A DNA stretch of 64,000 nt from assembly GCF_003260125.1 (NCBI RefSeq), contig NZ_QHKO01000003.1, positions 124,001 through 188,000 of the forward strand. Reading direction: 5' to 3'. Numbering within the stretch: the first letter of the stretch is position 1; each line of letters starts with the position of its first letter. The translations under genes were made by a program, and so were the position numbers. Source of the DNA: Lujinxingia litoralis (GTDB taxonomy: Bacteria; Myxococcota_A; Bradymonadia; Bradymonadales; Bradymonadaceae). Positions 25,978 to 34,339 of the stretch are shown here, in pieces. The notes under the pieces are model-generated. The model made no database searches. It saw only the letters and a program-made list of their open reading frames with translations, and was not told the origin of the DNA.

Positions 25978-26329
25978 GGCAACTCTCGGACGCGGGTTTT
26001 CGGCAAGGTACGCGCGATGAGGCGGCAACCTAGGTAAGTCAGGGGCGGAGTGTCAACGCGGGCGGCGCGTGCTGACCGCCGGGTAAGTCTGGGTGGCAGG
26101 GTGTGCGAAGTTGTCACACATGGTCCTACCCGCTGGGGGCTGGGGGCCACAGAACCGGGTCTAAAGACCCCGGTTATGCGAGAAGAATGATGAAATAAAG
26201 GGGTTTTGCGTTGTCGGTACGCTTCGTGCAGACTCAACGCGACGTGCCCGTGGGGCAGGGTTTGAATCAAAGTGGATACGACCTGAAACATGGCCCTTAA
26301 AAGAACTGGACTCAGCAGAGGACGACACG
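25978..26329. other. 352-bp divergent intergenic region
   Basis: Besides the SDR promoter it holds two small inverted repeats: GTGTG/CACAC around 26100-26122, and GGGTCT-AA-AGACCC near 26157-26170. The second is flanked by AACC/GGTT, so the symmetry is extended; its two-base centre makes a DNA-binding operator more likely than a hairpin. The region from 26180 is AT-richer and probably contains the promoter of the SpoIID-amidase gene, but I cannot assign hexamers. Confidence 0.4.
26027..26056 (-). promoter_or_regulatory. Candidate promoter of the SDR gene
   Basis: On the minus strand, a perfect TTGACA (26051-26056) and TAGGTT (26027-26032) are separated by 18 bp, 50 bp before the ATG. Confidence 0.5.
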
Positions 26330-28990
26330 ATGGCGAGGATGGTGAGAGAAATGTGGCCGGCGATGGGGCTGGCGCTGCTCGCGTCGCTGGTGGCCGCGGG
26401 TTGCGGTCTCAACGACGGGTTGGAACTCGATGATGATGTGGAGGTGCGTCTACAAGAACTCGACTCGTTCTGCACCGTCCAGGTGGAGGGCTACGGCGCG
26501 GTCGATGTCGAGGAGGACTACCTCCCCAGCGTGATTGCCTGTGAGAACGGCAACGCCCCCATGGAGGCACTCAAAGCTCAGGCGGTGGCCGCGCGTACCT
26601 ACGCGGCCTTCATCGTCGCGGCGGAGCGTCGTCCGCTGATCCCAACCACGCGCGACCAGGTCTACGATTGCAGTCATGCCACGCCGGAGGCCAGGCACTA
26701 CCAGGCGGTGCGGGAGACGGCCGGTCAGATGCTCACGCATCGGGGCCGTCTGGCCGCGGCCTTCTACGTGGCCGGCGCCATTCCCTCGACCAGCAGCTGC
26801 CGCCCGGCCGCAGGCGATCGCGATCCGACCGGTACCGAGAAGTGGGTGACCTACAACCAGGGGCGCACGGGATCGGATGTCCGGGGCACCCGGCTGGGAA
26901 GCCTGTCCAACCCCGCCAACCGCGGAGCGAAGAGCCAGAACGGCGCCGCCTGCCTGGCCAACGCCGGCTGGGGCTACGAACAGATTCTGCGAAGCTACTA
27001 CGGTGACGACATCGGAATCGAGGTGCCGCCTAATAGTCAGTGTGCCGCCGGAGAGGGTACCCCTGGCGGGGGCGATGTCTGCTCACAGCTGAGCGCAGCT
27101 CCGAGTGGAGCCTCGGGTGGGGCCGGAGCCGGTGAGCCCAGCTGCACCGACAACAGCCAGGCGGTCGAGGTGTTGCCGCGCTCGGCCTGGAACGCGCGCC
27201 CCTCGCGCTACAACACGCCCACGCACACGCCCAACCGCATCTCGGTGCACCATACGGTGACCGCCAATAACGTCTCGGATGCCGCCGCGGCGGTGCGTCA
27301 GGTGCAGCAGATGCACTTTAATCGACGCTTCCACGACGTGGGCTATCACTTCCTGATCGGCTGGGACGGTCGCATCTTCCAGGGCACGCCCGAGAACAAG
27401 GTGGGCGCGCACGTCAAGAACCAGAACACCGGCAACCTGGGCATCGCGCTCCTGGGGAGTTTCCACCTGAGCACGCCTCCCTCCGAGGCGCAGCAGCAGA
27501 GCCTGGCTCGCCTGATCCGTCACCTGAGCGATAAGTACGACATCGAGATCAACCGCACCAACATCAAGGGGCACGGCGAGCGCATGGCCACGGCTTGCCC
27601 GGGTGGTCAGGTCTTGAGCCGCTTTGACGCGATTCTCGAGATGGCCCGCGCCGATGCAACCTGCTCGGGCGGTGACAGCGCGACGCCGGGCGAAGGCGAA
27701 GAGGACACCGAGGGGCAGGACGTGGCGTCGTATCGCTACGTGCGGGTCTCCGGTGTGGATCTGGAGCCGGTCAACAGCGAGAGCCCCCTGGATGGCTACG
27801 AGGTCGACGCGATCTATGTGGAGCGTCAGGACGGCTCGGTGGTCAACGCCGCGCGGGTGGCCTGCAGCCCCGGGGTGCAGAATCCGCAGGCTGCACTGGG
27901 CGCGCCGGATAACACCAGCTGCGACAATCGTGCGCAGACCGCTGCCGGCGTGGTGCCGGGCGCCGACCTGATCGTGGAGATGCAGGAGCCGGTGCGTCGT
28001 GGCGATATCCTCTACATCACCCAGGCGGCGTACCCGGTGGCGCTCTCGGAGTGCTCACCAAACGGAACCGCCAAGGTCAGCGTGTCGAACGACGGCTCGA
28101 TCTGGAAGGTGTTGGACAACGCCGCCCAGGGCAACCAGCGCTGGACGCTGGGAACCGAGCACTTTGTCTACGATGAAGACGATGAGGCCGAGGGCCCCGG
28201 CGGTGGCATGGAGTTCATTTCGCCGCGTGCCGGCCACTGGTACCGCCGGGAGATGACGCTGAAGGTGGTGGCTTCGGACCCGAGCATCGTCAAGGTGCGC
28301 TACGAGGCCGAGCACGACAACTTCCACCTGGGGACCTCGGAGGACCGCTCCTCTAACTTTGAGATCGGATACACCTACCAGTTCCTCGGGGAGCGGGTGA
28401 TCTTTGCCATCGGTCTGGACGCGGATGGTCAGGAAGTGGCACGTCGGGAGGTTCGCGTCACGATTACCGACTTTGACGGGACCATTCCCGAAGATAAGCG
28501 GGCCCTTCCGTACTACCCGGATGCCGAGATCAATTCGGCCAGCGCCGAGCGCATCGCCAGCGAAGGCGGCAAGTGTCTGAGCCCGCCGGCGGCCGCGCGT
28601 TGCTCCAACGGAAGCGGCGGGTACTCCACCGGTCATTGCTGGCGCTTTGTGAAGCGGGCGCTGGAGCGTGCCGGGGTGAACTACAACGCGCTTCAGGGCG
28701 CCGGCCCCTGCTCCAGCTACGAGTTCCAGCTGGCGGCGCGTGGCTTCCGCTGCAACGCTGACGCCAACCCCGACGTGTTGCGCCAGATCGGTCTGCAGAA
28801 GATCGACGTGCCTACCACCGAGGCCCCCCGCGGGGCGATCATCAGCTGGGAGAAGGGCTGTGCGGGCTACCACGCGCGCTACGGTCATATCGAAATCTCC
28901 CAGGGCAACGGCGTCGCCTGCTCCGACTACTGCGGTCGAATCCGGGCCAACGCTCCGACCTGCGCCAGCGTCTATGTGCCGATCAATTGA
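26330..28990 (+). CDS. Multidomain peptidoglycan-processing lipoprotein: SpoIID + amidase + CHAP-like
   Basis: An 886-residue lipoprotein (LLASLVAAGC). Residues 45-225 form a SpoIID/LytB domain, with the candidate catalytic Glu72 in ACENG, then MEALKAQAVAARTYA and a C-terminal YEQILRSYYGDD. SpoIID enzymes are lytic transglycosylases that cut peptide-free glycan. Residues 280-435 form a type 2 (PGRP-like) N-acetylmuramoyl-L-alanine amidase with zinc ligands His307 (VHHTV), His415 and Cys423 (GHGERMATACPG). A beta-rich region and an Ig-like segment follow (about 460-730). Residues 755-886 look like a CHAP/NlpC-P60 fold, with Cys770 in GHCWRFVKRAL and His853 in YGHIEIS. GAGGA precedes the ATG by 8-9 bp. 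The gene is probably co-transcribed with the small lipoprotein that follows after 19 bp. Confidence 0.88.
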   Translation: MARMVREMWPAMGLALLASLVAAGCGLNDGLELDDDVEVRLQELDSFCTVQVEGYGAVDVEEDYLPSVIACENGNAPMEALKAQAVAARTYAAFIVAAERRPLIPTTRDQVYDCSHATPEARHYQAVRETAGQMLTHRGRLAAAFYVAGAIPSTSSCRPAAGDRDPTGTEKWVTYNQGRTGSDVRGTRLGSLSNPANRGAKSQNGAACLANAGWGYEQILRSYYGDDIGIEVPPNSQCAAGEGTPGGGDVCSQLSAAPSGASGGAGAGEPSCTDNSQAVEVLPRSAWNARPSRYNTPTHTPNRISVHHTVTANNVSDAAAAVRQVQQMHFNRRFHDVGYHFLIGWDGRIFQGTPENKVGAHVKNQNTGNLGIALLGSFHLSTPPSEAQQQSLARLIRHLSDKYDIEINRTNIKGHGERMATACPGGQVLSRFDAILEMARADATCSGGDSATPGEGEEDTEGQDVASYRYVRVSGVDLEPVNSESPLDGYEVDAIYVERQDGSVVNAARVACSPGVQNPQAALGAPDNTSCDNRAQTAAGVVPGADLIVEMQEPVRRGDILYITQAAYPVALSECSPNGTAKVSVSNDGSIWKVLDNAAQGNQRWTLGTEHFVYDEDDEAEGPGGGMEFISPRAGHWYRREMTLKVVASDPSIVKVRYEAEHDNFHLGTSEDRSSNFEIGYTYQFLGERVIFAIGLDADGQEVARREVRVTITDFDGTIPEDKRALPYYPDAEINSASAERIASEGGKCLSPPAAARCSNGSGGYSTGHCWRFVKRALERAGVNYNALQGAGPCSSYEFQLAARGFRCNADANPDVLRQIGLQKIDVPTTEAPRGAIISWEKGCAGYHARYGHIEISQGNGVACSDYCGRIRANAPTCASVYVPIN

Positions 28991-29009
28991 GCCTAAACGA
29001 GGTCTAGTG

Positions 29010-29627
29010 ATGCATACTTCAAAGCAAAATAAGGCGTCCCGCAGCGTGATGGCGCTGCGGCGAATTCTGACCATCGCCGTGCTTCTGAGCCTGAGCGTGG
29101 GGTTCAGCGTGGGTTGTGAGCGGCAGACCTACACCCTCTCCGACGGCGATACGAAGGAGCCGGATGATGATCCCGACACCGGGGAGCCGGATCACGATCA
29201 CGACGTGAACGGGCCCATCGATGAGGATGAGACGCACGGTCCGGATGATGACATGGAGCAGATTGAGGTTGGACTGCTCAATGGCTCCTGGCGTGCGGCG
29301 GTCTCCGAGGATGATCGCCCGATCGGGTATTTCGACATCTTCCACGACAAAGGCGCTACCACCGCCCAGGGCACCTTCTTGATGGCCAGCGGTCTCAGCG
29401 ACATGCTCGATGGCACCAGCGGTGACCTGGCAAAGGTCGAACTCAACGGTGACGAGCTGGTGGTGAGCTTCAACCCGACCACCGACGAGGACGAGCTCTA
29501 CACGATGGAGCTTACCAAGGCGTCGGCCGACCTCTTTACCGGGTCTCTCAGCGCGGCGCGCAACCCGGAGACCTTCGAGGTCACCCTGGGGCGGCGCGTG
29601 TTTGACGACGACGAGAGCGCTGAATAA
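29010..29627 (+). CDS. Small acidic lipoprotein of unknown function
   Basis: A 205-residue predicted lipoprotein (signal ending SVGFSVGC). The linker is rich in Asp, Glu and His (residues 48-85, with DHDHD), a possible metal-binding tail. A 120-residue compact domain follows (GSWRAAVSEDDRPIGYFDIF) that I do not recognise; its alternating strands suggest a small beta-barrel, perhaps lipocalin-like. ATG 29010 has GAGG 8 bp upstream. It is the second gene of the peptidoglycan-processing transcript and ends at the strong terminator at 29671, so it could be a partner or immunity-like protein of the multidomain enzyme. That is inference from position. Confidence 0.78.
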   Translation: MHTSKQNKASRSVMALRRILTIAVLLSLSVGFSVGCERQTYTLSDGDTKEPDDDPDTGEPDHDHDVNGPIDEDETHGPDDDMEQIEVGLLNGSWRAAVSEDDRPIGYFDIFHDKGATTAQGTFLMASGLSDMLDGTSGDLAKVELNGDELVVSFNPTTDEDELYTMELTKASADLFTGSLSAARNPETFEVTLGRRVFDDDESAE

Positions 29628-29670
29628 GCCGGCGCGGCGTTTGCGCCGCTGACAGTGCTGTGAATAATGA

Positions 29671-29710
29671 GGGCCCTCTGGCGGTTTGTACGCGCCGAGG
29701 GCCCTTTTTT
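29671..29710 (+). terminator. Intrinsic terminator after the small lipoprotein
   Basis: Stem arms GGGCCCTC-TGGCG (29671-29684) and CGCC-GAGGGCCC (29693-29704), with one bulged base, are followed by six T (29705-29710). This is one of the two strongest terminators in the window. Confidence 0.85.
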
Positions 29711-29757
29711 ATGTCTTCCTCTCAACTCCCCCCTTCATTTTGAGCAAGTGAGCCTCT

Positions 29758-31527
29758 ATGAGCGCGCCCGTTGCAATACAGATTCAAGTCCCCCGTCCCC
29801 AGACCCACCTTATCGAGGTGGAGATGCGCGTGATGGCGCTCTCCGAGGAGCAGGAGCTCGTGCTGCAGATGCCGGTGTGGAGTCCGGGCAGCTATCTGGT
29901 GCGTGAATACTCCCGGCACGTGCAGCGCTTTGCCGCCTTCGATCAAGACGGGGAACGCCTGGCCTTTGAGAAGATCGACAAAGCCAGCTGGAAGATCGAT
30001 GCCTCCCGGGCCGAACAGGTGCGTGTGACCTATGAGGTGTATGCGCATGACCTGACGGTGCGGACCAACCACGTCGATACCAGCCACGCCTTCTTCAACT
30101 GTGTGGCGACCTGCATGTACCCTCAGGGGCGCTTACAGGATCCGGTGGAGTTGCATGTGGTCGCGCCCGAGGGCTGGCAGATCTTTTGCGGGTTGCCCCT
30201 GGCCGAGGGTTCCACAAGCTGCTTTGAGGCCGCAGACTTCGACGAACTCTTTGATACGCCGGTGGAGATAGGCCCCCATCCCTTCTTCGACTTTGAGATC
30301 GATGGCGTGCCGCACCGCTTCATGACCTGGGGGGAGAGCAACGCCGACTTTGATGCGCTCAAAGAGCACGTGCCTCGCCTGGTCAAGGTGAACACCGACA
30401 TGTTTGGGGAGGTGCCCTACGAGCGCTACGTCTTTATCAACCACCTGGTCGACGGAAATTTCGGCGGGCTGGAGCATCGCCATAGCAGCGTCAACATGTT
30501 TGATGCGCGCGGCTTCGATCGAGTCAGCCAGGACGAGAAGGGCGACGTGGGCAAAAAGTACGGCAACTTTTTGCGCCTCTTATGCCACGAGCATTTTCAC
30601 GCCTACCACGTTAAGCGATTGCGGCCGCAGGCGCTGGGGCCTTTTGACTACCAGAACGAGAACTACACCCACGATCTGTGGGCGGTCGAAGGCGTCACCA
30701 GCTACTACGATACCTACAACCTGATGCGGGCCGGGCTGCTCTCGCCAGCGGGCTACGTGGAGCTCTTGGAGAAGCGGGTGCTGGAGCTCTCGCAGTACCC
30801 GGGGCGCCTGCTGCATTCGCTGGAGATGGCGAGCTTCGATGCCTGGATCAAGTTTTACCGGCCCGATGAGAACACGCGAAACTCCACGGTCTCGTATTAC
30901 CTCAAGGGAGAGCTGGTAAGTTGGGTGCTCGACCTGTGGATTCGGCTCAAGAGCGATGGCGAGCGCACGCTGGCCGATGTGCTTCGCAAGCTCTATCGAG
31001 AGCACTACCAGGCCCGCGACGAAGGCTACCCGCGCGGCGCGTTTGAGGCCGCCGTCGGTGAGATCAGTGGGGCCGATCCGACCGAGTTCTTCGATCGCTA
31101 CATCCGCGGCACCGATGAAATCGCCTGGGAGGAGTTTCTGGCTCCGGTCGGCCTGCGTATCAGCGCGGTGTACGAGGAGCGAGGTGGGGCAAGCATCAAA
31201 GCGGTGACCCGGGCCGAAGACGACCGGCGAGTGGTGCGGGAGGTGCTGGGCGGAGGACCGGGGGAAGTGGCCGGATTGTGTGCGGGAGATGTCCTGGTGG
31301 CCATCGATCGCTGGGAGGTGGCCGAGCGCGACCCGGATGAACTCTTGATCGATTATAACGAGGGCGATGTGGTCGAAGTGCATGTGCTGCGCCGAGGGCG
31401 TCTGCACACGCTCACGATGACACTGGCCAAGCCCGGGCCGAAGTCTTACAAGCTGGAGGTGCGAGCGGACGCGTCGGAGCGCGCGCGCAACCTTCTCAAA
31501 GGCTGGCTGGGAGTGGAGACGTGGTGA
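29758..31527 (+). CDS. M61 family glycyl-type aminopeptidase with C-terminal PDZ domain
   Basis: A 589-residue zinc peptidase. An N-terminal beta-sandwich (residues 1-170; PVWSPGSYLVREYSRHVQ is highly typical) precedes the gluzincin domain with HEHFH at 277-281 and the third ligand Glu311 in WAVEGVTSYYD. GGLEHRHS (about 235-242) is the exopeptidase substrate motif. Residues 460-560 form a PDZ domain (GGGPGEVAGLCAGDVLVAID). M61 enzymes cleave N-terminal Gly or Ala from peptides. No signal peptide is visible, so it is probably cytoplasmic. The stop overlaps the CcmH-like gene by 4 bp. It starts downstream of a terminator, so it has its own promoter, which I could not assign. Confidence 0.92.
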   Translation: MSAPVAIQIQVPRPQTHLIEVEMRVMALSEEQELVLQMPVWSPGSYLVREYSRHVQRFAAFDQDGERLAFEKIDKASWKIDASRAEQVRVTYEVYAHDLTVRTNHVDTSHAFFNCVATCMYPQGRLQDPVELHVVAPEGWQIFCGLPLAEGSTSCFEAADFDELFDTPVEIGPHPFFDFEIDGVPHRFMTWGESNADFDALKEHVPRLVKVNTDMFGEVPYERYVFINHLVDGNFGGLEHRHSSVNMFDARGFDRVSQDEKGDVGKKYGNFLRLLCHEHFHAYHVKRLRPQALGPFDYQNENYTHDLWAVEGVTSYYDTYNLMRAGLLSPAGYVELLEKRVLELSQYPGRLLHSLEMASFDAWIKFYRPDENTRNSTVSYYLKGELVSWVLDLWIRLKSDGERTLADVLRKLYREHYQARDEGYPRGAFEAAVGEISGADPTEFFDRYIRGTDEIAWEEFLAPVGLRISAVYEERGGASIKAVTRAEDDRRVVREVLGGGPGEVAGLCAGDVLVAIDRWEVAERDPDELLIDYNEGDVVEVHVLRRGRLHTLTMTLAKPGPKSYKLEVRADASERARNLLKGWLGVETW

Positions 31528-32036
31528 AAAGAACGAACCAACTGGGAGCAGCGCTGCTCGTGGTCATGCTGGTGAGCATGCCGGGCTGGATGGTCGGGGC
31601 CCAAGAGCCGCAGGATCGCCTGCCCGATGACGTGTCTCGGGTGACCCGGGAGGTCTCCCAGGAGATCTACAGCCCCTATTGCCCGGGGAAAACGCTGGCG
31701 ATGTGCCCCTCGGCCAACGCTGCCGTGGCCCGCATGGATATCCAGGAGATGGCCAGCCAGGGGATGGAGAAGGAGGCGATTAAAGCCGAGCTGATCGCGC
31801 GCTACGGAGAGGGCTTCGAAGTCGTCGAGCCGCCCCCCGAGGATAACGCCAAGCTCCTGGGCTCCATACTCGCCGGATTGCTGGTGGCGGTCGTCGCGGT
31901 GGTGGCGCTGGCGCGGCGCCGCCGCGGTGGGGACGGCTCTGCGGAGCTGGGCGCCGACGAAGGTAGCGCGCTGGAGGAGGGCGACGAGCTCGATGAGGAC
32001 TATCTGGACGAGCTGCGTGAAGATTATCTGAGTTAA
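31524..32036 (+). CDS. CcmH-like cytochrome c biogenesis protein
   Basis: A 170-residue protein with an N-terminal signal or anchor (residues 5-26) and a CcmH/NrfF-like domain. In that domain SPYCPGKTLAMCPSANA replaces the usual LRCPxCQ region, and KEAIKAELIARYGEGF is the conserved helix. A membrane segment follows (about 112-132), then a very acidic tail ending ELREDYLS. CcmH proteins reduce apocytochrome c cysteines for heme attachment. Here the two cysteines are separated by seven residues instead of two, so redox function is uncertain, though related variants exist. GTG 31524 gives the GTGA overlap with the M61 gene; GTG 31521 is equally possible. Confidence 0.75.
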   Translation: MKRTNQLGAALLVVMLVSMPGWMVGAQEPQDRLPDDVSRVTREVSQEIYSPYCPGKTLAMCPSANAAVARMDIQEMASQGMEKEAIKAELIARYGEGFEVVEPPPEDNAKLLGSILAGLLVAVVAVVALARRRRGGDGSAELGADEGSALEEGDELDEDYLDELREDYLS

Positions 32037-32107
32037 GCTCGGCGCCCAGCTGGTCCTCCGCCAGGTGGCAGAAAATCCGGGCGCTTCATCGGAATCAAGC
32101 GGTCGAA

Positions 32108-32139
32108 ACGAAGCCCGGCGCAAAAGCGCCGGGCTTCGT
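32108..32139 (+). terminator. Hairpin after the CcmH-like gene
   Basis: A perfect 14-bp stem (ACGAAGCCCGGCGC at 32108-32121 and its complement at 32126-32139) with an AAAA loop. No proper U-tract follows. Its core CCCGGCGC/GCGCCGGG is the same as in the rpsA terminator 240 bp away. Confidence 0.6.
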
Positions 32140-32180
32140 TACTCTGGGACGCCCGGTTCGAAAGGGGGCTGATGGATGCT

Positions 32181-32191
32181 GACCCTCGGTC
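32181..32191. repeat. Isolated copy of the GACCCTCGGTC motif
   Basis: The 11-mer GACCCTCGGTC is identical to the core of repeat arrays C and D elsewhere in the window; a weaker version (GACCTCCGGTC) lies near 32315. The site is in the 370-bp convergent gap 32037-32406, which otherwise holds only the two terminator hairpins; I see no RNA gene there. Confidence 0.6.
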
Positions 32192-32343
32192 GTTCTAAGT
32201 GGTTGTACATAAAGCGTAAGTGGACGCTCTGGGGCCGGTGGGTTTGGCCGCCGGGGAGCGTCAGCCTCCCCGGGGGACGATGGAGAGAGCAGGCCCGTTA
32301 AGGTGAATCGAGCTGACCTCCGGTCCTTCGAGGGGAGCGAGTT

Positions 32344-32378
32344 TAAAAGAAAACCCCCGGCGCAAAGCGCCGGGGGTT
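32344..32378 (-). terminator. Intrinsic terminator of rpsA
   Basis: On the minus strand, stem AACCCCCGGCGC (32367-32378) with a three-base loop and complement 32352-32363 is followed by a T-rich run (TTTTCTTTT). It lies 29 bp after the rpsA stop and is a strong terminator. Confidence 0.85.
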
Positions 32379-32406
32379 CAGAGGTGCGATCGTTTGTAAG
32401 AGAGCC

Positions 32407-34233
32407 TCAGCCCTCGGAGGGGGTTTGCTCCGTGTCGCTCTCGGGAGCCGCGGTGTCACTTCCACCAGCGCTCTCGTCTTGCTGGACGGAGGCGTCGTCT
32501 TCGGCGCTGGCTGGTGCGGCGCTCGTTTCGACCTCGGGAGTAGCGGCGCGGGGGGAGGGCGCTTCGGCGGCGTCTTCGGTGCCCAGGCCCAGGCGATCGC
32601 GCAGAATATCACCGAGTGTGGCCGCCGAGGCCTCGTCCTCGGAGTAGTTGCGCATCTGGGAGGATTCGTCGTCGAGTTCGTCACGCTTGAGCGAGAGCCC
32701 GATGCGCTGGTTGGCGCGCTCAAAGCTCATGACCAGCGCTTCGACTTCCTGGCCCGGACGCACCACCTCGGAGGCGGCGTTGACCCGGTCGTTGCTCAGC
32801 TCCGAGATGTGAATGAGCCCCTCGACCCCTTCGGTCAGCTCGGCGAAGGCCCCGAAATCGGTGATGCGGGTGATGGTGGCTTTGACCTTCTGGCCGGGCT
32901 TGATCGTCTGTGCTGCCTGCTCCCAGGGATCGCCGGAGAGCTGCTTGATGCCCAGGCTAATGCGCTGGGTGTCGGCGTCGGCATCCAGGACGACGACCTC
33001 GACGTCCTGACCAACGTCGAAGTGCTCACGGGGGTTTTCGATCTTCTCAGTCCAGGAAAGATCGCTGACGTGGACCAGGCCCTCGACGCCCTCTTCCAGT
33101 TCGACGAAGAGTCCGAAGTCGGTGATGTTTTTAATCGGGCCTTGCTGGCGAGAACCCACCGGGTAGCGCTCGACCACCGCGTTCCACGGGTTCTCGGTGA
33201 GCGCCTTGACGCTCAGCGAGAGGCGCCGGTTTTCGGTGTCGATACTCAGGACCTTCACGGCGATGGTCTGCCCGATCTTGAGCACGTCCTGGGGATGGTT
33301 GATGCGCTCGGTCCAGCTGAGTTCTGTGACATGGACCAGCCCCTCAAGGCCCGGCTCCAGAGCCACAAACGCCCCGAAATCAGCCAGGCTCACCACCTCG
33401 CCCTCCAGCGTCTGTCCGGCGCTGTAGCGCTCCTCGATCTTGTCCCAGGGGTCGGCCAGGAGTTGCTTGCGGCCCAGTCCCAGGCGCTTCTTCGCCGGGT
33501 CCCAGGAGAGCACCACGACCTCGACCTCATCGCCCGGTCGCAGCAGCTCGGAGGGGTGATCGATGCGGCCCCAGCTCATGTTGGTCACGTGCAGCAGGCC
33601 GTCGATGCCGCCGATGTCCACAAAGGCGCCGAAGGGGGTGAGGTTGCGTACCGTGCCGGTGAAGCGTTGTCCCTCGGCCAGGCGTTCGATCAGCTCTTTG
33701 CGCTCGGCTTTGCGCTCGCGCTCCAGAATGGCTTTACGGCTGACGATGACGTTGCCGCGCTTTTTGTCGAATTCCGTGACCTGGAAAAGCGCGCGACGCC
33801 CGACGTAGGGCGTGACGTCGTTGACGCGGTGGAGGTCGACGTGACTCCGCGGCAAGAACGCTCGCAGTCCGATGTCGACCGAGAGGCCACCTTTGTTTTC
33901 GCCGGTGATGATGCCCTCGATCTCTTCGCCGGATGCGGCCAGGTGCTCAAGCCACTCCCAGGTCTGAAGTTTTTGGGCCTTGGTGTACGACGCGCTCCAG
34001 GCCTCGGCCTGAGGCTGCTCCACCAGGAGGGCAACCTCCTGGCCCGCGCTGAAGGGGAGTTCCTGGCCGAACTCTTCGCGCGCCACGTGGGCTTTGCGCT
34101 CCTGGCCGAGATCAAAAACCAGCGCCCGGTCGGTGGCGGCAATAAAGCTGGCGCGGACCACCGCGTTGTGCAGCGCGTCTTCGTCGAGGGTGCTTGCCAG
34201 TTGGGCGCGATCGAGGAGGGAGGGCTCGGACAT
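32407..34233 (-). CDS. rpsA: 30S ribosomal protein S1
   Basis: A 608-residue S1 protein with six OB-fold S1 domains, roughly at 22-90, 108-170, 190-258, 277-345, 362-432 and 449-518. Repeated GLVHVTELSWTERINHP-type motifs mark domains 3-6. S1 binds mRNA leaders on the 30S subunit and promotes initiation at structured or weak ribosome binding sites. The first two domains are divergent, as expected for the ribosome-binding part. The C-terminal 90 residues are an acidic Ala/Ser/Glu-rich disordered tail, longer than in E. coli S1 (557 residues). The gene has a good promoter (34303-34332) and terminator, and lies 106 bp downstream of a zinc-ribbon gene. Confidence 0.96.
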   Translation of the reverse strand: MSEPSLLDRAQLASTLDEDALHNAVVRASFIAATDRALVFDLGQERKAHVAREEFGQELPFSAGQEVALLVEQPQAEAWSASYTKAQKLQTWEWLEHLAASGEEIEGIITGENKGGLSVDIGLRAFLPRSHVDLHRVNDVTPYVGRRALFQVTEFDKKRGNVIVSRKAILERERKAERKELIERLAEGQRFTGTVRNLTPFGAFVDIGGIDGLLHVTNMSWGRIDHPSELLRPGDEVEVVVLSWDPAKKRLGLGRKQLLADPWDKIEERYSAGQTLEGEVVSLADFGAFVALEPGLEGLVHVTELSWTERINHPQDVLKIGQTIAVKVLSIDTENRRLSLSVKALTENPWNAVVERYPVGSRQQGPIKNITDFGLFVELEEGVEGLVHVSDLSWTEKIENPREHFDVGQDVEVVVLDADADTQRISLGIKQLSGDPWEQAAQTIKPGQKVKATITRITDFGAFAELTEGVEGLIHISELSNDRVNAASEVVRPGQEVEALVMSFERANQRIGLSLKRDELDDESSQMRNYSEDEASAATLGDILRDRLGLGTEDAAEAPSPRAATPEVETSAAPASAEDDASVQQDESAGGSDTAAPESDTEQTPSEG

Positions 34234-34302
34234 AGCGAAGATCCGGGGTTGGACGAGTCAAAGGCCCGTCAACGGGGCTCGGAGGATGGCGGAAGACCGA
34301 AG

Positions 34303-34332
34303 GTTGTAGTGAGGGCTTCAGGTCGGTGTCAA
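34303..34332 (-). promoter_or_regulatory. Candidate rpsA promoter
   Basis: On the minus strand, a perfect TTGACA (34327-34332) and TACAAC (34303-34308) are separated by 18 bp, leaving a leader of about 60 nt before the rpsA ATG. Confidence 0.55.
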
Positions 34333-34339
34333 TAAGGGC

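Noticed and set aside
32145..32175. tRNA-like T-loop GGTTCGAA
   Set aside because: The flanking bases do not pair as a T-stem and no acceptor, D or anticodon stem can be built around it.
32425..34335. Plus-strand open frame of 636 codons
   Set aside because: It is antisense to rpsA; the S1 repeats on the other strand are unmistakable.
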